A DNA stretch of 64,000 nt from Certhia americana. Taxonomy: Eukaryota; Chordata; Aves; Passeriformes; Certhiidae. A program made the translations under genes and the position numbers. Positions 23,689-35,582 of this stretch are shown piece by piece. The stretch covers positions 3,549,192-3,613,191 of the forward strand of contig CM031873.1 in NCBI GenBank assembly GCA_018697195.1. Direction: 5' to 3'. Within the stretch, counting starts at the first letter, position 1. Each line of letters starts with the position of its first letter. The notes beneath the pieces were generated by a model. That model had not been told where the DNA came from. It was given only the letters and a program-made list of their open reading frames with translations, and did not search any database.

Positions 23689-25899
23689 ATCTCAGCCGGG
23701 GTGCGTTGGGGAAGCAGTTCTGTCCTCTGACTGCTGGTTTGTAGTGTCCCAGGGTCTCCTCCTTGTGTCCCCAGCCCCACCTTGGAGCTGACACCACAGG
23801 GCTCCCGTGCCTGCTGTGCACCTGTGGCTCTGAGCCAGGGCAGCAGCAGGTGAAGGTGTGAAGGGGCTGTGCCTCACCAAAGGGCTCCAGTTTGTGCTCC
23901 AGCACATCCAGGGAGGCAAGAAAAGCACAAGAGCTCTTGCTGGGCTGGGCAAGAGCTGTGTTGTGCAGCTGTGGCAGCACAGGGACGCATGCCACTCGAG
24001 TCTTCATCCAGGGAATTCATCAAAGCAGCAGTGCAGGGATTTGGCCACCCCCAGATAATCTCCAAGGGCTGTGACTGGCCAAACTCTGTCTGTTGGGGGG
24101 ACCCTCTGTCTGTACCTGGCTGTAGCTGGTCTGAAGCAGGCTGGGGAAACGGAGATTGGGGTTTTTTTCAGGCTGATACTGTGCGAGAGAGACCCGGTGT
24201 GATTCCCCCTCAAAGACTTTTAACCACCCTGCCATAAAAGCTGCTGGGTGGGGCGGGGATGACCCGGTGTCTGCAGAGCCCATTGTTTGCTCCTGAACCC
24301 GACCCCATCTCCTGTCACTGAACTGGCACCTGTCCTGTCTGTGCCTGAGCTGGGGAAAAACAAAGAGTTGTTCAGACCTGATTTTTTTGTATTTTTTTTC
24401 TCGAGTTCGCTGGCCAAACTGCAATATCAAGGAAAAAATAATGCTCGGATCCAACAAAAACATTCATTTAATTTTAGATTGCCATTTGCAACAGAAATTC
24501 AAAACAGTTTGTTTTGAAATACATTTTTAAAAAAAATAAAAAAAAAGTCATTGTTTTTCAGCTCAAACTCTCAGCTAGCTCTTACTCCCCAAAACTTGTG
24601 TTGCTGGGCCAGGGAGAGTGATCAGGCATGTGGAAAGGGAAAAAAGAGTGAGGAGAGAGTTTTGGAGCCCAGGAGTAGAGGGAAGGGGAAGGATGGAGTG
24701 TGATTCCCCAGGAGCACCAGCCTGAGGCTGTACAGGGTGCTCTTGGTGTGGGTTTGTGGTGGTGCTGCTACCTGGTGTGCTGAAACAGCAGGAAGGAAAA
24801 TACCAAGGACTACAAAATGAACTTGTTTTTTTATAAACCCAGAGCAGCAGGAGGCTTCTGCACAGACAAAAGGCTTTGCTTTATTTTCAGGATGCCGAAA
24901 GCTCTGCAGGTTGGTGAGGCCAGCTGCCAGGAATGATCTGCATCACTCAGATCCACGTGAAAGCTGGTTGATACCAAACATCCACTGCTCCTCGTCCTTG
25001 CTTTAAGCCCCATAACAAACAAAATGCTGTTCAAAATAGCTTCATGGCAAACCCTTGCTCTTTTTTGAACAACCAAACCTCCAACTTGTCCGTGCCCATC
25101 TCTCACGTTTTTGAACCAGTGAGGAGCAGCCATGGTGCATGCTTACATTCACAGCATTCACACGTTTCTCTGGTGGGTTTTCATCCCCAACTCCCTTAAT
25201 TTATTTACTGTTTTTAACCGCTTCATCCATCACATTGTGCTGTTCCCTGCTCTGCCACTTCCCCATTGCTGCACACCTGTGGGACAGTGACTTTGGATGT
25301 TGCCACGGGCTGGGATTGTTGTTTGAGCTGTAACATTCAAAAAGAGAGGAGCTGCCTTTGTCCAGAGTGCTGCGGGATCCTGGGAAAAGCAGGCATGCCC
25401 TTCCCTTACCCTACATCCCTGAATTTCTCCATTACTGGTGTGTGATGGGTGGCAGAGGAAAAGGCATTAGAATAGAGCAGTGTTGCTCCCAAACCAACAC
25501 TGTAAGAGGCAGCATTGCCCAGGTCTGCACTGTGTAGTTAATACCTAAAACAATGAACCAGCGCCTTCCGATTCTTTTTTAACTCTTCTGTTTTAGATCA
25601 GAAACTTCTGATTGCTTTTTAAAAAGAAAAAGTCATATTCTTCAGAGAATTAGATTTCTAACATGCCTGTCCTCTCTTGTGGTAGTAAAGCCTGTAAATC
25701 TTCTTGAGTGTTACAGATTGTTGTAGCCTCTGTTGGATGAAAGCAGCTTGATCCCTGGACACACTGTTCTCAGCTGCCTTCAGGGCCTCACAGTCACTTC
25801 CTGTGGCTTCACAGATATCAAGAGCTGTTGATGGCACTTGGCATCAGTCCTGGCAAGCTTTCCTCAGCCCTTCCTTGCTGCAAAGCCCAAGGTGGGACC

Positions 25900-26040
25900 G
25901 TAAGAAGTCCAATTAAAAGGCACAATTGTTTCATTTTATTCCCGTGCTGACAGAATATATTGCCAGAGATGTAAATGCAATGTGCCATCACATGTTTCTG
26001 ATGGCTCGTGATGATTGATGGAGGCCTGTTATGAAAAACC
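25900..26040. promoter_or_regulatory. Candidate conserved noncoding element
   Basis: Non-repetitive text with CAATTAAAAGG, CACAATTGTTTC (E-box/SOX-like) and TGATTGATGG. Its composition differs from the surrounding intron; there is no other support. Confidence 0.25.
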
Positions 26041-27984
26041 CTCCTGTGGCAGCATTGTGCTGTGCTGGGGTGGCCTGATCAGGGGATGTGATGGGTTTGG
26101 TTGGGTGTTCTGCTGTTTCCAGGCTTGGTGCTGTGTGTGGGCAGGAGTAGAGCTTTGCTCCAGGTAGGAAAAACATTTCAACATCTGTTAGAAAACAGCT
26201 TGGAGAAACAAGGAAATCCAGCCTCTGGAGAGGGACAAATAACAAACCACAACACACAGACATGTGCAGAACATAATGAGAGGGTTATCACCCAGTGGGG
26301 TGATTTCTGCTTCCCCAAAACAACCATCCTAATCCTAATTCCTGCCATGGGTTCCTCATCTCACATGGGATGGGAGCAGGGAGGAGTGGTGGCACATGGA
26401 ATAGGGAAATGCTGCAGGGACATCCCAAAGAGCAGCTCTGAGGGTGAGTGGGTTTCTCTGTGTGAGGCCAGCCTGCTGCAAACCAAGATAGCTGTTGATG
26501 TGGTGATGGTAAAGAGAGACAGGAAGGGCCTTTGTATGGGATCACAGAGATGTTTATTCCAGCCAGACTGTCCAGGGTCAAAGGGAAGGCTCATGGGAGG
26601 GTCCAGGTTCAGGTACATGGGGCAAGGAGAACATCAGGGACCAGTTGTCAGGGGACATGGGGCAGTACAAATGTGGGGTTGGGATGTGGGAGCCAGTGGG
26701 GAAACTGGGAGAGAGTAACTGAGGGACACAGGGATGGGATTAAGAGGGTGACTGAGGGAGCAGAACAGGGGGACATTGGCACAGCAGAACAGGGGATCCT
26801 GGGAGAGAAGCCTCTCCTTGACACAGGGAAAGCCTCTCAGGGTTTACTGACCTCCACACCAGCCTGTGCCTCTTAGACAAGGGGTGTCCTGGGCTTTGCT
26901 GCACAAGGTGTGATCCAAATCCAAGGAAACGTCTGTGGAAGAGGAGAGGGCTTCTATTGCAGCCATTTGTGAGGATTTAACCTGTGGGACAGATGTGTGA
27001 GGCCAGGGAGCTCATGAAAAGCAGGCAGAGGTGACCTGCAGGGGACACATGGCCCTTGGGGTGACACAGCCAGTGTGTTCAACACCACAGCAGGGTGTTC
27101 CCCTTGCTGCCAAGTCCTGGCATCCTCAGGAAAAGCAGCTGTGCCTGTGCAGCCCTGGCTCCCTGTGGAATCACACAAGCAGTGGTGTGGTGGGAGAGAG
27201 GCAGCACAGCCACTGGTGACTCAGCCTGTTCCCACAGTGAGTGACTGGTGACAAGGACAGCCCAAGGCACCCTTTCAAGGTTTCTGTTCCACAGGGGGTT
27301 TCACAGCTGCTTGGGAAGCTGCTTCCTGATGTGTCACTGCTTAGGTGAGCCTCTCATGGGGCTCAGAGGGATTCAGACACCTCCAGAGCAGGGGCTGCCA
27401 TCCATGGGGAATGGCACCAGAGCCTGGGAAAGGAACGTTTTTGTTCAGTGCTGTGACACTTGTGAGAGCAGCTGACTGTGCTGGGCAGGAAGGGGCTCAT
27501 TGGGAAGTTCTTGCCTGAGTGTCAATATTGATCACTGCACTTCACACTCTGAAGCACAATATCAAGTCATTTCCATGACCTGAACTTCTCATTTCAGGTT
27601 CAAATCTGGTGGCCAGAGCATGTCACTGTCCCCTCATTTCCTCAAACACTGTGCTGCCTTTGTTGCTCCCAGGTCAAGCAGATGGAAGTTAAACTGGAGG
27701 GATGATTGCAAGTTGGAACTAGCAGCAAAAGGGTTTTTTCCTTCCCTTTGTCCATGCCAGATGAGTATTATTTACAGGAAACACTTTGTACAGCTTTGAG
27801 ATTTGTTTAGAGAAGGAGTGTAGGGGAGGAGACAGCTAAAGGCAGAATGGAAATTAAAAAGGTCACAGTAATGCTCCAGAAAATCCATAATTTCCTGGAG
27901 TGGGAGTATTGCTATTCTGGGGACTGAGGGAATAGTGGAGCTTGGGCTGAGTGTGCTGAGGGAGGAACTGGCTCCCTTTGGGAC

Positions 27985-28010
27985 GGGCTTGGCCTCATGG
28001 GGCCAAGCCC
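27985..28010. repeat. 10-bp perfect inverted repeat
   Basis: Arms GGGCTTGGCC (27985-27994) and GGCCAAGCCC (28001-28010) flank a six-base spacer. No function is assigned. Confidence 0.85.
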
Positions 28011-28317
28011 AGAGCAGCTGCTGGGGACAGAGGGTCCCTGACACTGCGTTGTTCCCTCAGAGTCACGTCCCATGGTGGCCGTGCCAGGGAATCTCAGAAC
28101 ACTCCTGCAGCAGCCCTCGGGGGCACGTTTCTTTGGCCTGATGTTTTCCAGGGAAATGGGGATTGCCTGCAGCTTTGTGTAAGGCAGAGAATAAATAAAG
28201 GCAGGGAGGATGAGATGCCCTCAGCGCTGCTGCTGTGGGGTGACTCAGTGCTGAGCCGTGAGTGCCTGGGCACGTACAGAGCAAAGCTGCTGAGGAGAGC
28301 AACAGATCTTGGAGCAG

Positions 28318-28435
28318 AACAAGTCAGGACAGCCCAGAGAGGTGCCAGGGGGTTGTTGCAGAGAGTTAAGATTAAGCTGGAGGCTCTGTTCTCCCTGCAG
28401 GAAAGAACAAGTGTCACCCACCCTGGCTGTCACCC
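28318..28435 (+). repeat. Dispersed repeat, copy A
   Basis: The text AGGACAGCCCAG-AGAGGTG, GGGGTTGTTGCAG, CTGGAGGCTCTGTTCT, CCTGCAGGAAA and GTGTCACCCA recurs in the same order at 30230-30345. The family is not recognised. Confidence 0.75.
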
Positions 28436-28475
28436 ACCCTTGCTGGGTGGGGTCACCCACCCCTGCTGGGTGGGA
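28411..28475 (+). repeat. Short tandem repeat with CACCCA/TGGGTG hairpins
   Basis: GTCACCCACCC is repeated three times, the last two as 23-base units ending GCTGGGTGGG, so each can fold on itself. Confidence 0.8.
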
Positions 28476-30034
28476 GCCCCCAGCCAGGTCCCTAGAAAGG
28501 CTTTGCTCTCTGCATTTTCACCTTCCATGGCTCTCCCAAGACGACTTTCAATTAACTTTTAAACTTAAAAGCAAAATCTGGGTCCATTTCAATCAGTAGG
28601 AATGAGGATGGCACATAATTCTTTGCCAGTGTGGAATTTAATTTGAAGCATTGAAGTTAATGATGTTGCCAGTTCAAGCCTAATTCTCCTCATCCTCTTT
28701 GCTCTGGGGAAGGTTTTCAAGCTCACTGATTTTCAGTGTTCTAGTGGTAGAAGTCACATGTGCTGCAGTGTCCTTATCTGAGGTCAGTTGCTAGAAACAC
28801 CGAAATCCTTAAATCCAAACCTTTATCATGTGTTCTTGCACCCCACTCTGCCACATGAAGGGCTTTTTCCCCTCTGGTGTCCTTCCTTCACGTGTTTTAG
28901 AGCATGCTTTATAAAACTGGTTATAATGCCGAGAAATGTGAGTTTGAGTTGAGCCCAAACTATCTCAGAACCAGCACAACACGGGGTGTTTTTTAATTTA
29001 TTGATTTTTAAAATTATTTTTTTTAAGCAGGTAAGCTATGACTCTCAGAGCTGTTGAGTATCTACTGAACAGCTCAGACACAACCTGAAGGGCTGCCATT
29101 ACTGCAGCAAATTACCCTTTGACATTAATTTCCATTCAGCTCCATCTGCATCTGTGAATGTTTTCCCAAATTGCTGTTGTGACAAGTGAGGTGCCCCAGT
29201 TGTGGAGAGAGCTCGGGAAGGCTCTCGGTGCTGTGGCTTGTTGGGGATGTCATGGCTTGGGTGGTCTCCTCATCCTGCTTGGCAGCTGGAGCAAGAGGCT
29301 GTGAGTTATTTCCCGTGGTGGGTTTTTGTCAGATAAACCTTCCAGCAGTGATGTGAAATGGCCTGACAGCTGATTCCTGCAGTTAGTGCTGGGAGCAATG
29401 AGTTAATCTGGGGAAGGATGAGCTCAGTCCTTGAGAGCTTGATTCATCTGTGGGGGTTCCAGACCTTCCTCTGCTGTGCATGGTCCTTCATGGACCAGCC
29501 ACTCTCCAGGAAATCATCATGATGCATCAGTGTTTTAAAATACGTCTCAGGCCTTTTGGGCAGTGCATGTGGAGGGGAGAGGGGAGGAGGGCTCTGTGGC
29601 TGCGTTTTGTGTGTTTGGCTTTGTTTTTTGAGATCATTGTGGGAAAACCAAGAGCCTTGTGCTTGAGCTGTGATGGAGAGGGAATAGTAAAAAGATGTTT
29701 CATAATGTGTGTGGATTAATGTTCAGATCCTACTGAGCCTTTCAACTCCTTTGGGCCTTGAATACAAGTATGGGAATGGATGTGAGGCAGGAAAGCCTCC
29801 CATGTCAATGTGCTGGGTGCTGATTACTGCAGGGTTTTGCATTAAATCCTTTTACAGACTGTGCCTCTTCCTTGGTGGATGATTTTTGGGCTGCTGTTGG
29901 CAGAGACTGTAACACAGGCGAGGATCTGGAAGATTGGTAGAGGGCATAGTCACACAGCTCCTGCTGAATCAGGAGCAAACCGTCACCTTAGTCCTGGGTA
30001 AAAATAAGCAGTGTCCTCATTCTTAGCCCTGTGG

Positions 30035-30144
30035 CAGGATTTCTGTGTCCAGAGCCCTTCCAAGTGATGGACAGGCTGCTCCTGTCCATCAGGATTTCTG
30101 TGTCCAGAGCCCCTCCAAGTGATGGACTGGCTGCTCCTGTCCAT
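30035..30144 (+). repeat. 55-bp tandem duplication
   Basis: 30035-30089 is repeated at 30090-30144 with two differences (CCCTTCC/CCCCTCC and GACAGG/GACTGG). Both copies begin CAGGATTTCTGTGTCC. Confidence 0.95.
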
Positions 30145-30229
30145 CCTGTCCAGCAGGAGACACACAGGGCTCAGAAGTGTTTCCCACAGGTCAGGTGTGC
30201 ACAGGAGTGTGGGTCAGTGGGTGGGAAAG

Positions 30230-30345
30230 GTCAAGGACAGCCCAGGGAGGTGGAAGGGAGTTGTTGCAGGGCACTAAAGAGGCTGGAGGCTCTGTTCTGC
30301 CTGCAGGAAATGCTGCAGGAGAGTAAGTGTCACCCAGTCTGGCTG
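30230..30345 (+). repeat. Dispersed repeat, copy B
   Basis: Second copy of the element at 28318-28435, in the same orientation and diverged by substitutions and small indels. It could be an old unclassified transposon or a segmental duplication about 1.9 kb apart. Confidence 0.75.
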
Positions 30346-31162
30346 ATGGGGAGCCCCTGGCCTGCCCAGAGATGCTGGCAGAGATGTCCCCAGGTTATCC
30401 ACGAGTTGTGGCTTTTCTCCTCCCTCCTCACCAGCTCCTCTATGCTGGCTGGGGGCTGCCCCACAGGCCCTGCTTTCCCCAGGGCTCTTCACGCTCTCCT
30501 GCTTCCCATCTGGAGATGACCTTGTTTGAATTCCGAGGGGAGCACGGCACTCCCGGGGTGGGTTTGTTTGTGCTTCTCTCTGAGCAAACACCTGCCCGTC
30601 ACGTGGGGCTGGCACAGGTGGCAGGTGGCACCTTGTCCCCTTCCAGGGGGGCTCAGAGACCCACAGCAAAACCCTGGCTCGTGTACACAACCTGCAGGAG
30701 CTCCAGCCCTGCTCGGGGCAGGATGTGGGGTGTTTCCAGGAGGCTGGAGCAGAGCTCCAGAGAGAGGAGCTGGTTCAGTGCAAACAAACCCTTGGACTGG
30801 GGCTGCTGTGCCTGGCACCTGGAGCCTCTCTGTCCCTGCTGGGGAGCCAGGACTCAGCAGCAGGGGTTTGCGAAGGGAGCAGTTCTGATGGAAAGCATCT
30901 CCTGGTCTCATTTACACCGTTCTGACATCCTGCCTCCCACCCCTCACTCTGCAGTCGGGTCCATCCCACATTTACAGGCACCTGCCTGCAGTACCTGTCA
31001 CCCTCAGCTATTCCTCCAGTTGATGATGACACAGCCTGGCAATTCGGCCCACGTGGGGATGTGAATCTTTTATGGGAACCTCCCACAACCACTGGCTTGA
31101 GCCTGCTGTGTAAATTAGACCTTTGTGCTGGTCCTCACACTGCATCCTGTTTGAGTTTTTTC

Positions 31163-31519
31163 ACAGAAACATAGAACACCCTGAGTTGGAAATAACCCAT
31201 CAGGATCATCAAATCCAACTCCTGGCCCTGCACAGGACACCCCAAGAGTCCCACTGTGTGAGAGCACTGGCCAAATGCTCCTTGATCTCAGACAGGCTCG
31301 GTGCTGTGACCACCTCCCTGAGCCTGTTCCAGTGCTCAGCCACCCTCTGGGTGAAAAACTTCTCATTTCCAACCTAAACCTCCCCTGACTCAGCTCCAGC
31401 CATTTCCTTGAGTCCTGTCACTTACCACCAGAGTGAAGAGATCGGTACCTGCCCCTGTGCTGCCTCTCATGAGCATGTTCAAGATCACAGTGAGGTCTCC
31501 CCTCAGTCTCCTCTTTTTG
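31163..31519 (-). mobile_element. CR1 LINE fragment
   Basis: This is the reverse complement of a CR1 3' region. It starts with the tail ACAGAAACATAGAACACC, continues with TCAAATCCAACTCCTGGCCC, GACCACCTCCCTGAGCCTGT and CTGGGTGAAAAACTTCTC, and ends near GTGAGGTCTCCCCTCAGTCT. It is closely related to the copy at 33950 and has the same orientation. Confidence 0.9.
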
Positions 31520-33949
31520 TTTGGTTGTTATCCTTTTCCATAGTGTTTGGGTTATTTTGAATTTTAATCATCTCATTTTAAACATCTCTAACATCTCTTC
31601 ATCCTCACTTGGGACTGCCATCATCTTTAATAACTTCACTTCCCATTTCTGGTGGTTAATGGATGGTGTATCCTTAGGTCAAAACACAGCTGGGAGGTCA
31701 GACTTTGGATTAAAAGCTGCCTTGACATAGCCCCTAAGAACACCCTGGAAGCAGCCAAGCTCTGTTGCCTATAGATTATGGGCAAAATAAGACTCTAAAC
31801 CAAGTACAGACCTCTGCTTTGGGGGCTTAACAGCCTCCTCTGCTTTTCAAATCATGTCATCATAATCTTTGCAAGATTAAGCACTGTTTCAGCTACAGGG
31901 TTGGTTTTTTTTAATTTCACTTTCTCATAGAATAAACTGATGGTGACAGATGCCCAGGAGCCCTGGAGGTCAGTGCTTTGTTTAGACACAGGGAAGTTAG
32001 AGAGTGACGGGTGACAGTTGCCCCTGGAGAGGGACCTGGATGTCACCTCCTCATGGAGCATGGGTCTATGTGGCAGTGACCTTCTCTGTGCTTGTATCAC
32101 TGGGCAGAGCCTACAGAGGGGCTTTGGGCTCCTCCAGGGGACCCACTGTGTGGGTAAATGTGGCCTTTTTCCTGGGAAACAGAGGAACACACTGCCTCAT
32201 TCAGATTGTGTGGCCAGCCTGGGGCACTATCAGGAGCCCTGAGTCCTGCTCCTGGTCAGGTGACTGCAAATAACCCAGGTTCTTCCTGTTCTGGCAACTC
32301 ATTCAGACATTGATCTTAAAGCTGAGGGAGCTAATATCCTGTATTACTGAGGACCAAGGCCTGGAAAGAAAAAAAAAAGGTGGAATTTAATTTTGCCTGA
32401 GTTGGGCCATCTCAAAGCATCCCTGAATCAGAGCTGGTCCCTGCAGCCTCTCTGCAGCAGCTGATTCACCCTACCTTCCCCGTCCATCTGGGGCTGGAGG
32501 TGACTCAGTGCGGCAGAGCCCAGCTCCTGGTGGCTGTGGCTTCCAGGTACTGGTGGGGAGAGGAGTCAAACCCTCTGGAGATCTCAGGTTATGATCCCAC
32601 CCTTCCTCCAGGCACTAAAGCAGGCGGCTGCCAGCTTCCAGCCAGTGACAAGCGTGTGGTGACTGCTTGGTGTGGCAACAGCATCCCCCCTGCAACTGGG
32701 GCTGCTGCCCCTGACGTGCTCAGGGCACAGCTCCTTGAGGAGCAGGGGACATGCTAAGGACAGGCATTGTGACACATCTGATGTCTCAGACGTGGCAAAT
32801 ACGTTTAGTCTGTTCCAGAGGATGTTCTCTGGCTCTGAGACTGCTCACAGAGAGGTGCTTCAGTGGAAAGGAAGAGGGGTGCCAACAGGAAGCTGGCTGA
32901 GACAACACAGAAACATTTTCTACTCATGATCTCAGCCTCTGGAGATAAGGCTGGAATTTTGACACCCCCCAGAGCATCCTGCCTTGGCCCCATGTCAGTC
33001 CTGCAGCTCAGGACAGGGAAGGGAGGTTCCTGCCTGGGGGATGCTCCTGCCAGGGAGTGGAACGAATCCCACGGACCAGAGGTGTGTTGGAGTGCTCAGG
33101 CTGCAGAAGATGCTGTTTGTGAAAGATCAGCTCATGTAGTGAGCTCTGACCGTGGTGTCGAGGTCATCAGAAGTGACCTGAGCCTCAAGACAGGGAAATA
33201 CCTTTCAGGTCTGGCTGGCAGCAGGCTGTGCATGCCCCAGGGCAGGTTTCTCACCGTGTGGATCATTCCTTAAGGCACAAGGTGCCTGTTCAGAGCTCCA
33301 CACTGTTGGAATTCCTGCTTGGCACAGCGCGGGGGCTCGGCGGTGCCAGGGTCGGTGCACCAGGGTTTGGGTCACTCAGGAATGGCAGCAGCTGCCTTTC
33401 CTGTGGCAGGGATTTGCAGAGTGGAGACTGAACATCTGGATTGTTGGGGTGGGAGGCTCGGGGGGGTTCTGGATGAGACCCAGGGCTCCGCTGACAGCTC
33501 TGTTACACCGAGGGTGCCATGTTCCATGGACAATGCTGCCTTTCACCAGACCCACAGAATAGGCTTTGTGCCTCCTGTGTGAGCCCTCTTTCTCTCCAGA
33601 AAGGCTTCCTCAGAGGCTGCAGGCACTGCTCTATGGCTAGGAATGGTTTTCACCTGTGCCAGGAGTGATTTCACTCTGCCTTTTGCCAGGGCTGGGCTGT
33701 TTGGTAGTGCCAGGTGCCTTGCTTTGCTGGCAGCTGGAGAAGCCCATTTGAAGAAGGAGTTGCACTGAGACCATTTGGTACCTGAAGAGGGGCATGTGTA
33801 ACCATGGAGTAGCATCAAGAGGTGGGTTTTATATCTGGGCTTTATTTAAATGAACCCATTCCTGATTTTCCTGCTGCTCTGCTCTAGAGCTGGCTGTTGG
33901 AGGGCATGGCTTGGCAGAAAGGGAGGTGCTGCATCTTGAGTTATTTTAT

Positions 33950-34265
33950 TCATAGAATCAAAAAATATTCTGAGATGGGACACACAAGGTTTATCAAATC
34001 CGACTCCTGGCCCTGCACAGGACATCCCCAAAATCCCACCCTGTGCCTGAGAGCATTGTCCAAACACTTCTTAAACTCTGGCTGGGTTGAGGCCATGACC
34101 ACTGCCCTGGGGAGCCTGTTTTCAATGCCCCACCACCCACTGGATGAAAAACCTTTTCCTAATATCCAAGCTAAGCCTTCCCTGGAACAGCTTTTTGCTG
34201 TTTCCTTGAGTCCTCTCACTGGTCACCAGAGATAAAAGATCAGTGCCTGCCCCTTGTCCCTTACA
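33950..34265 (-). mobile_element. CR1 LINE fragment
   Basis: A reverse-complement CR1 3' region: CATAGAATCAAAAAATATTC, then CCTGGCCCTGCACAGGACAT, CACTGGATGAAAAACCTTTT and TGAGTCCTCTCACTGGTCAC. It has the same subfamily pattern as the copy at 31163, 2.4 kb away. Confidence 0.9.
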
Positions 34266-34734
34266 AAGATTTTAAAGGACAACCCAATAGGATATTGGGG
34301 CTTACATATTGATTTCTGCATTTTGTTTTAAATGAGTTTACTGCTTCTGTGCTGGGTATCTCTGATGGATTCTGGGGCACAGCATGGGCCATGGGCCCTC
34401 ATGAGAAGCTGGCCCTTCATTAAATGCCTTTAAATGGTTTATAGAGGTAGTCTGGGGGGCAGAAAGGGAGCACACAAGAAATTTAATCTTGGAGTTGACT
34501 GGCCCCTCATGGACACAGCTCTCTCTTCCATCTCCAAGTTAGAAAGACCAACCATGGTCCCAAAACCAGCTACAAGAGTGGCTTGAGTGTCTAAATGCAG
34601 CATCTTGTAAGATCCAGATGGAACTATACTGCAAGTATACTGCAGTTTGTAAAGGCACTTCTGCAAACTCCAGTGAAAGCTGATCTGCAGCATTAGGCAC
34701 TCAAATATGTCCTAAGTTTGGCTGAAGTTCTCTT

Positions 34735-35030
34735 CCAACTTCCCTGCTGCGGCCACTATTAAATATAATTGTAAGATACAGGGAAAAAACACCAAAGAAT
34801 GTTATTAGTTTATGAAACCGGGTTGCCTTGGCTACTTCTGAGGTAGAATTAATAGGAGAAAAACCTCAATTGTATGAGGCCAGGCTTTCATTGTAGTCTC
34901 AAATTGTAATTTCCCTTCTCTCCTGTTTAAGGACAGCGGACATTATCTCAGGAATCTATAGATAGTGTCTGAGTCATTCTTTAAAGTACAGCTAAAATGT
35001 AAGAACATTAAATAATATATCCCTTCAGCT
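34735..35030. promoter_or_regulatory. Candidate conserved noncoding element
   Basis: AT-rich, non-repetitive block with many ATTA/TAAT cores, GGTTGCCTTGGC and paired AATTGTA strings. It begins about 470 bases downstream of a CR1 copy. Function is inferred only. Confidence 0.25.
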
Positions 35031-35570
35031 CCTCTGACCAGGGGAAGTGTTTGACACCTCATTTTACAGGCAGGGAAGAGTATGTGGAGGAGGAAAATTA
35101 CGTGCAGAGAGTCATGTTGGAGTCCTGATGGTGGCTGGGCAGTTCTGACTCCTCTGCCTGCAGCTGGCTTTGGTGTGACTGAGCTGGTCCTCCCTGCCTG
35201 CCCACCTCAGCATCTGCCCAGGGCAGGATCAGCCTCACAGGAGCAGAGAATTGAGTTGTGACTGAGCTTGGGGTTTAAAGATAAATGTGCATGTGTGATG
35301 TCCCAAGGGAGAAGCTGCCGTTCTGAGCTCAGTTTTTTTGTGTAGGGCTATGCAGGGAGCTGGTTGCTGAACCACAGCTCGGAGCTTGGGCTTTCTGACT
35401 TTCAGGCAACTCTGTGCAGTATCAGAGTACCCCAGGGGATCTGCCCAAGCAATGCAGACTCACCACGGTGTGAGCTGTGTGTTTGTGGTGCTGGGTGTGT
35501 GTGTTCTGCTGCACTGGGATGCTCAGGAGGAAGGGTTCTGGTAGTGTTTACAGCCTGAAACATATTTAGA

Positions 35571-35582
35571 ATATATATATAT
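35571..35582. repeat. (AT)6 microsatellite
   Basis: Six AT units, a short simple repeat in intron 1. Confidence 0.85.

Noticed and set aside
30327..31064. 245-codon frame on the + strand
   Set aside because: There is overlapping openness on both strands, composition is Ser/Pro/Trp-rich and no domain is recognisable; it is intronic GC-rich text.
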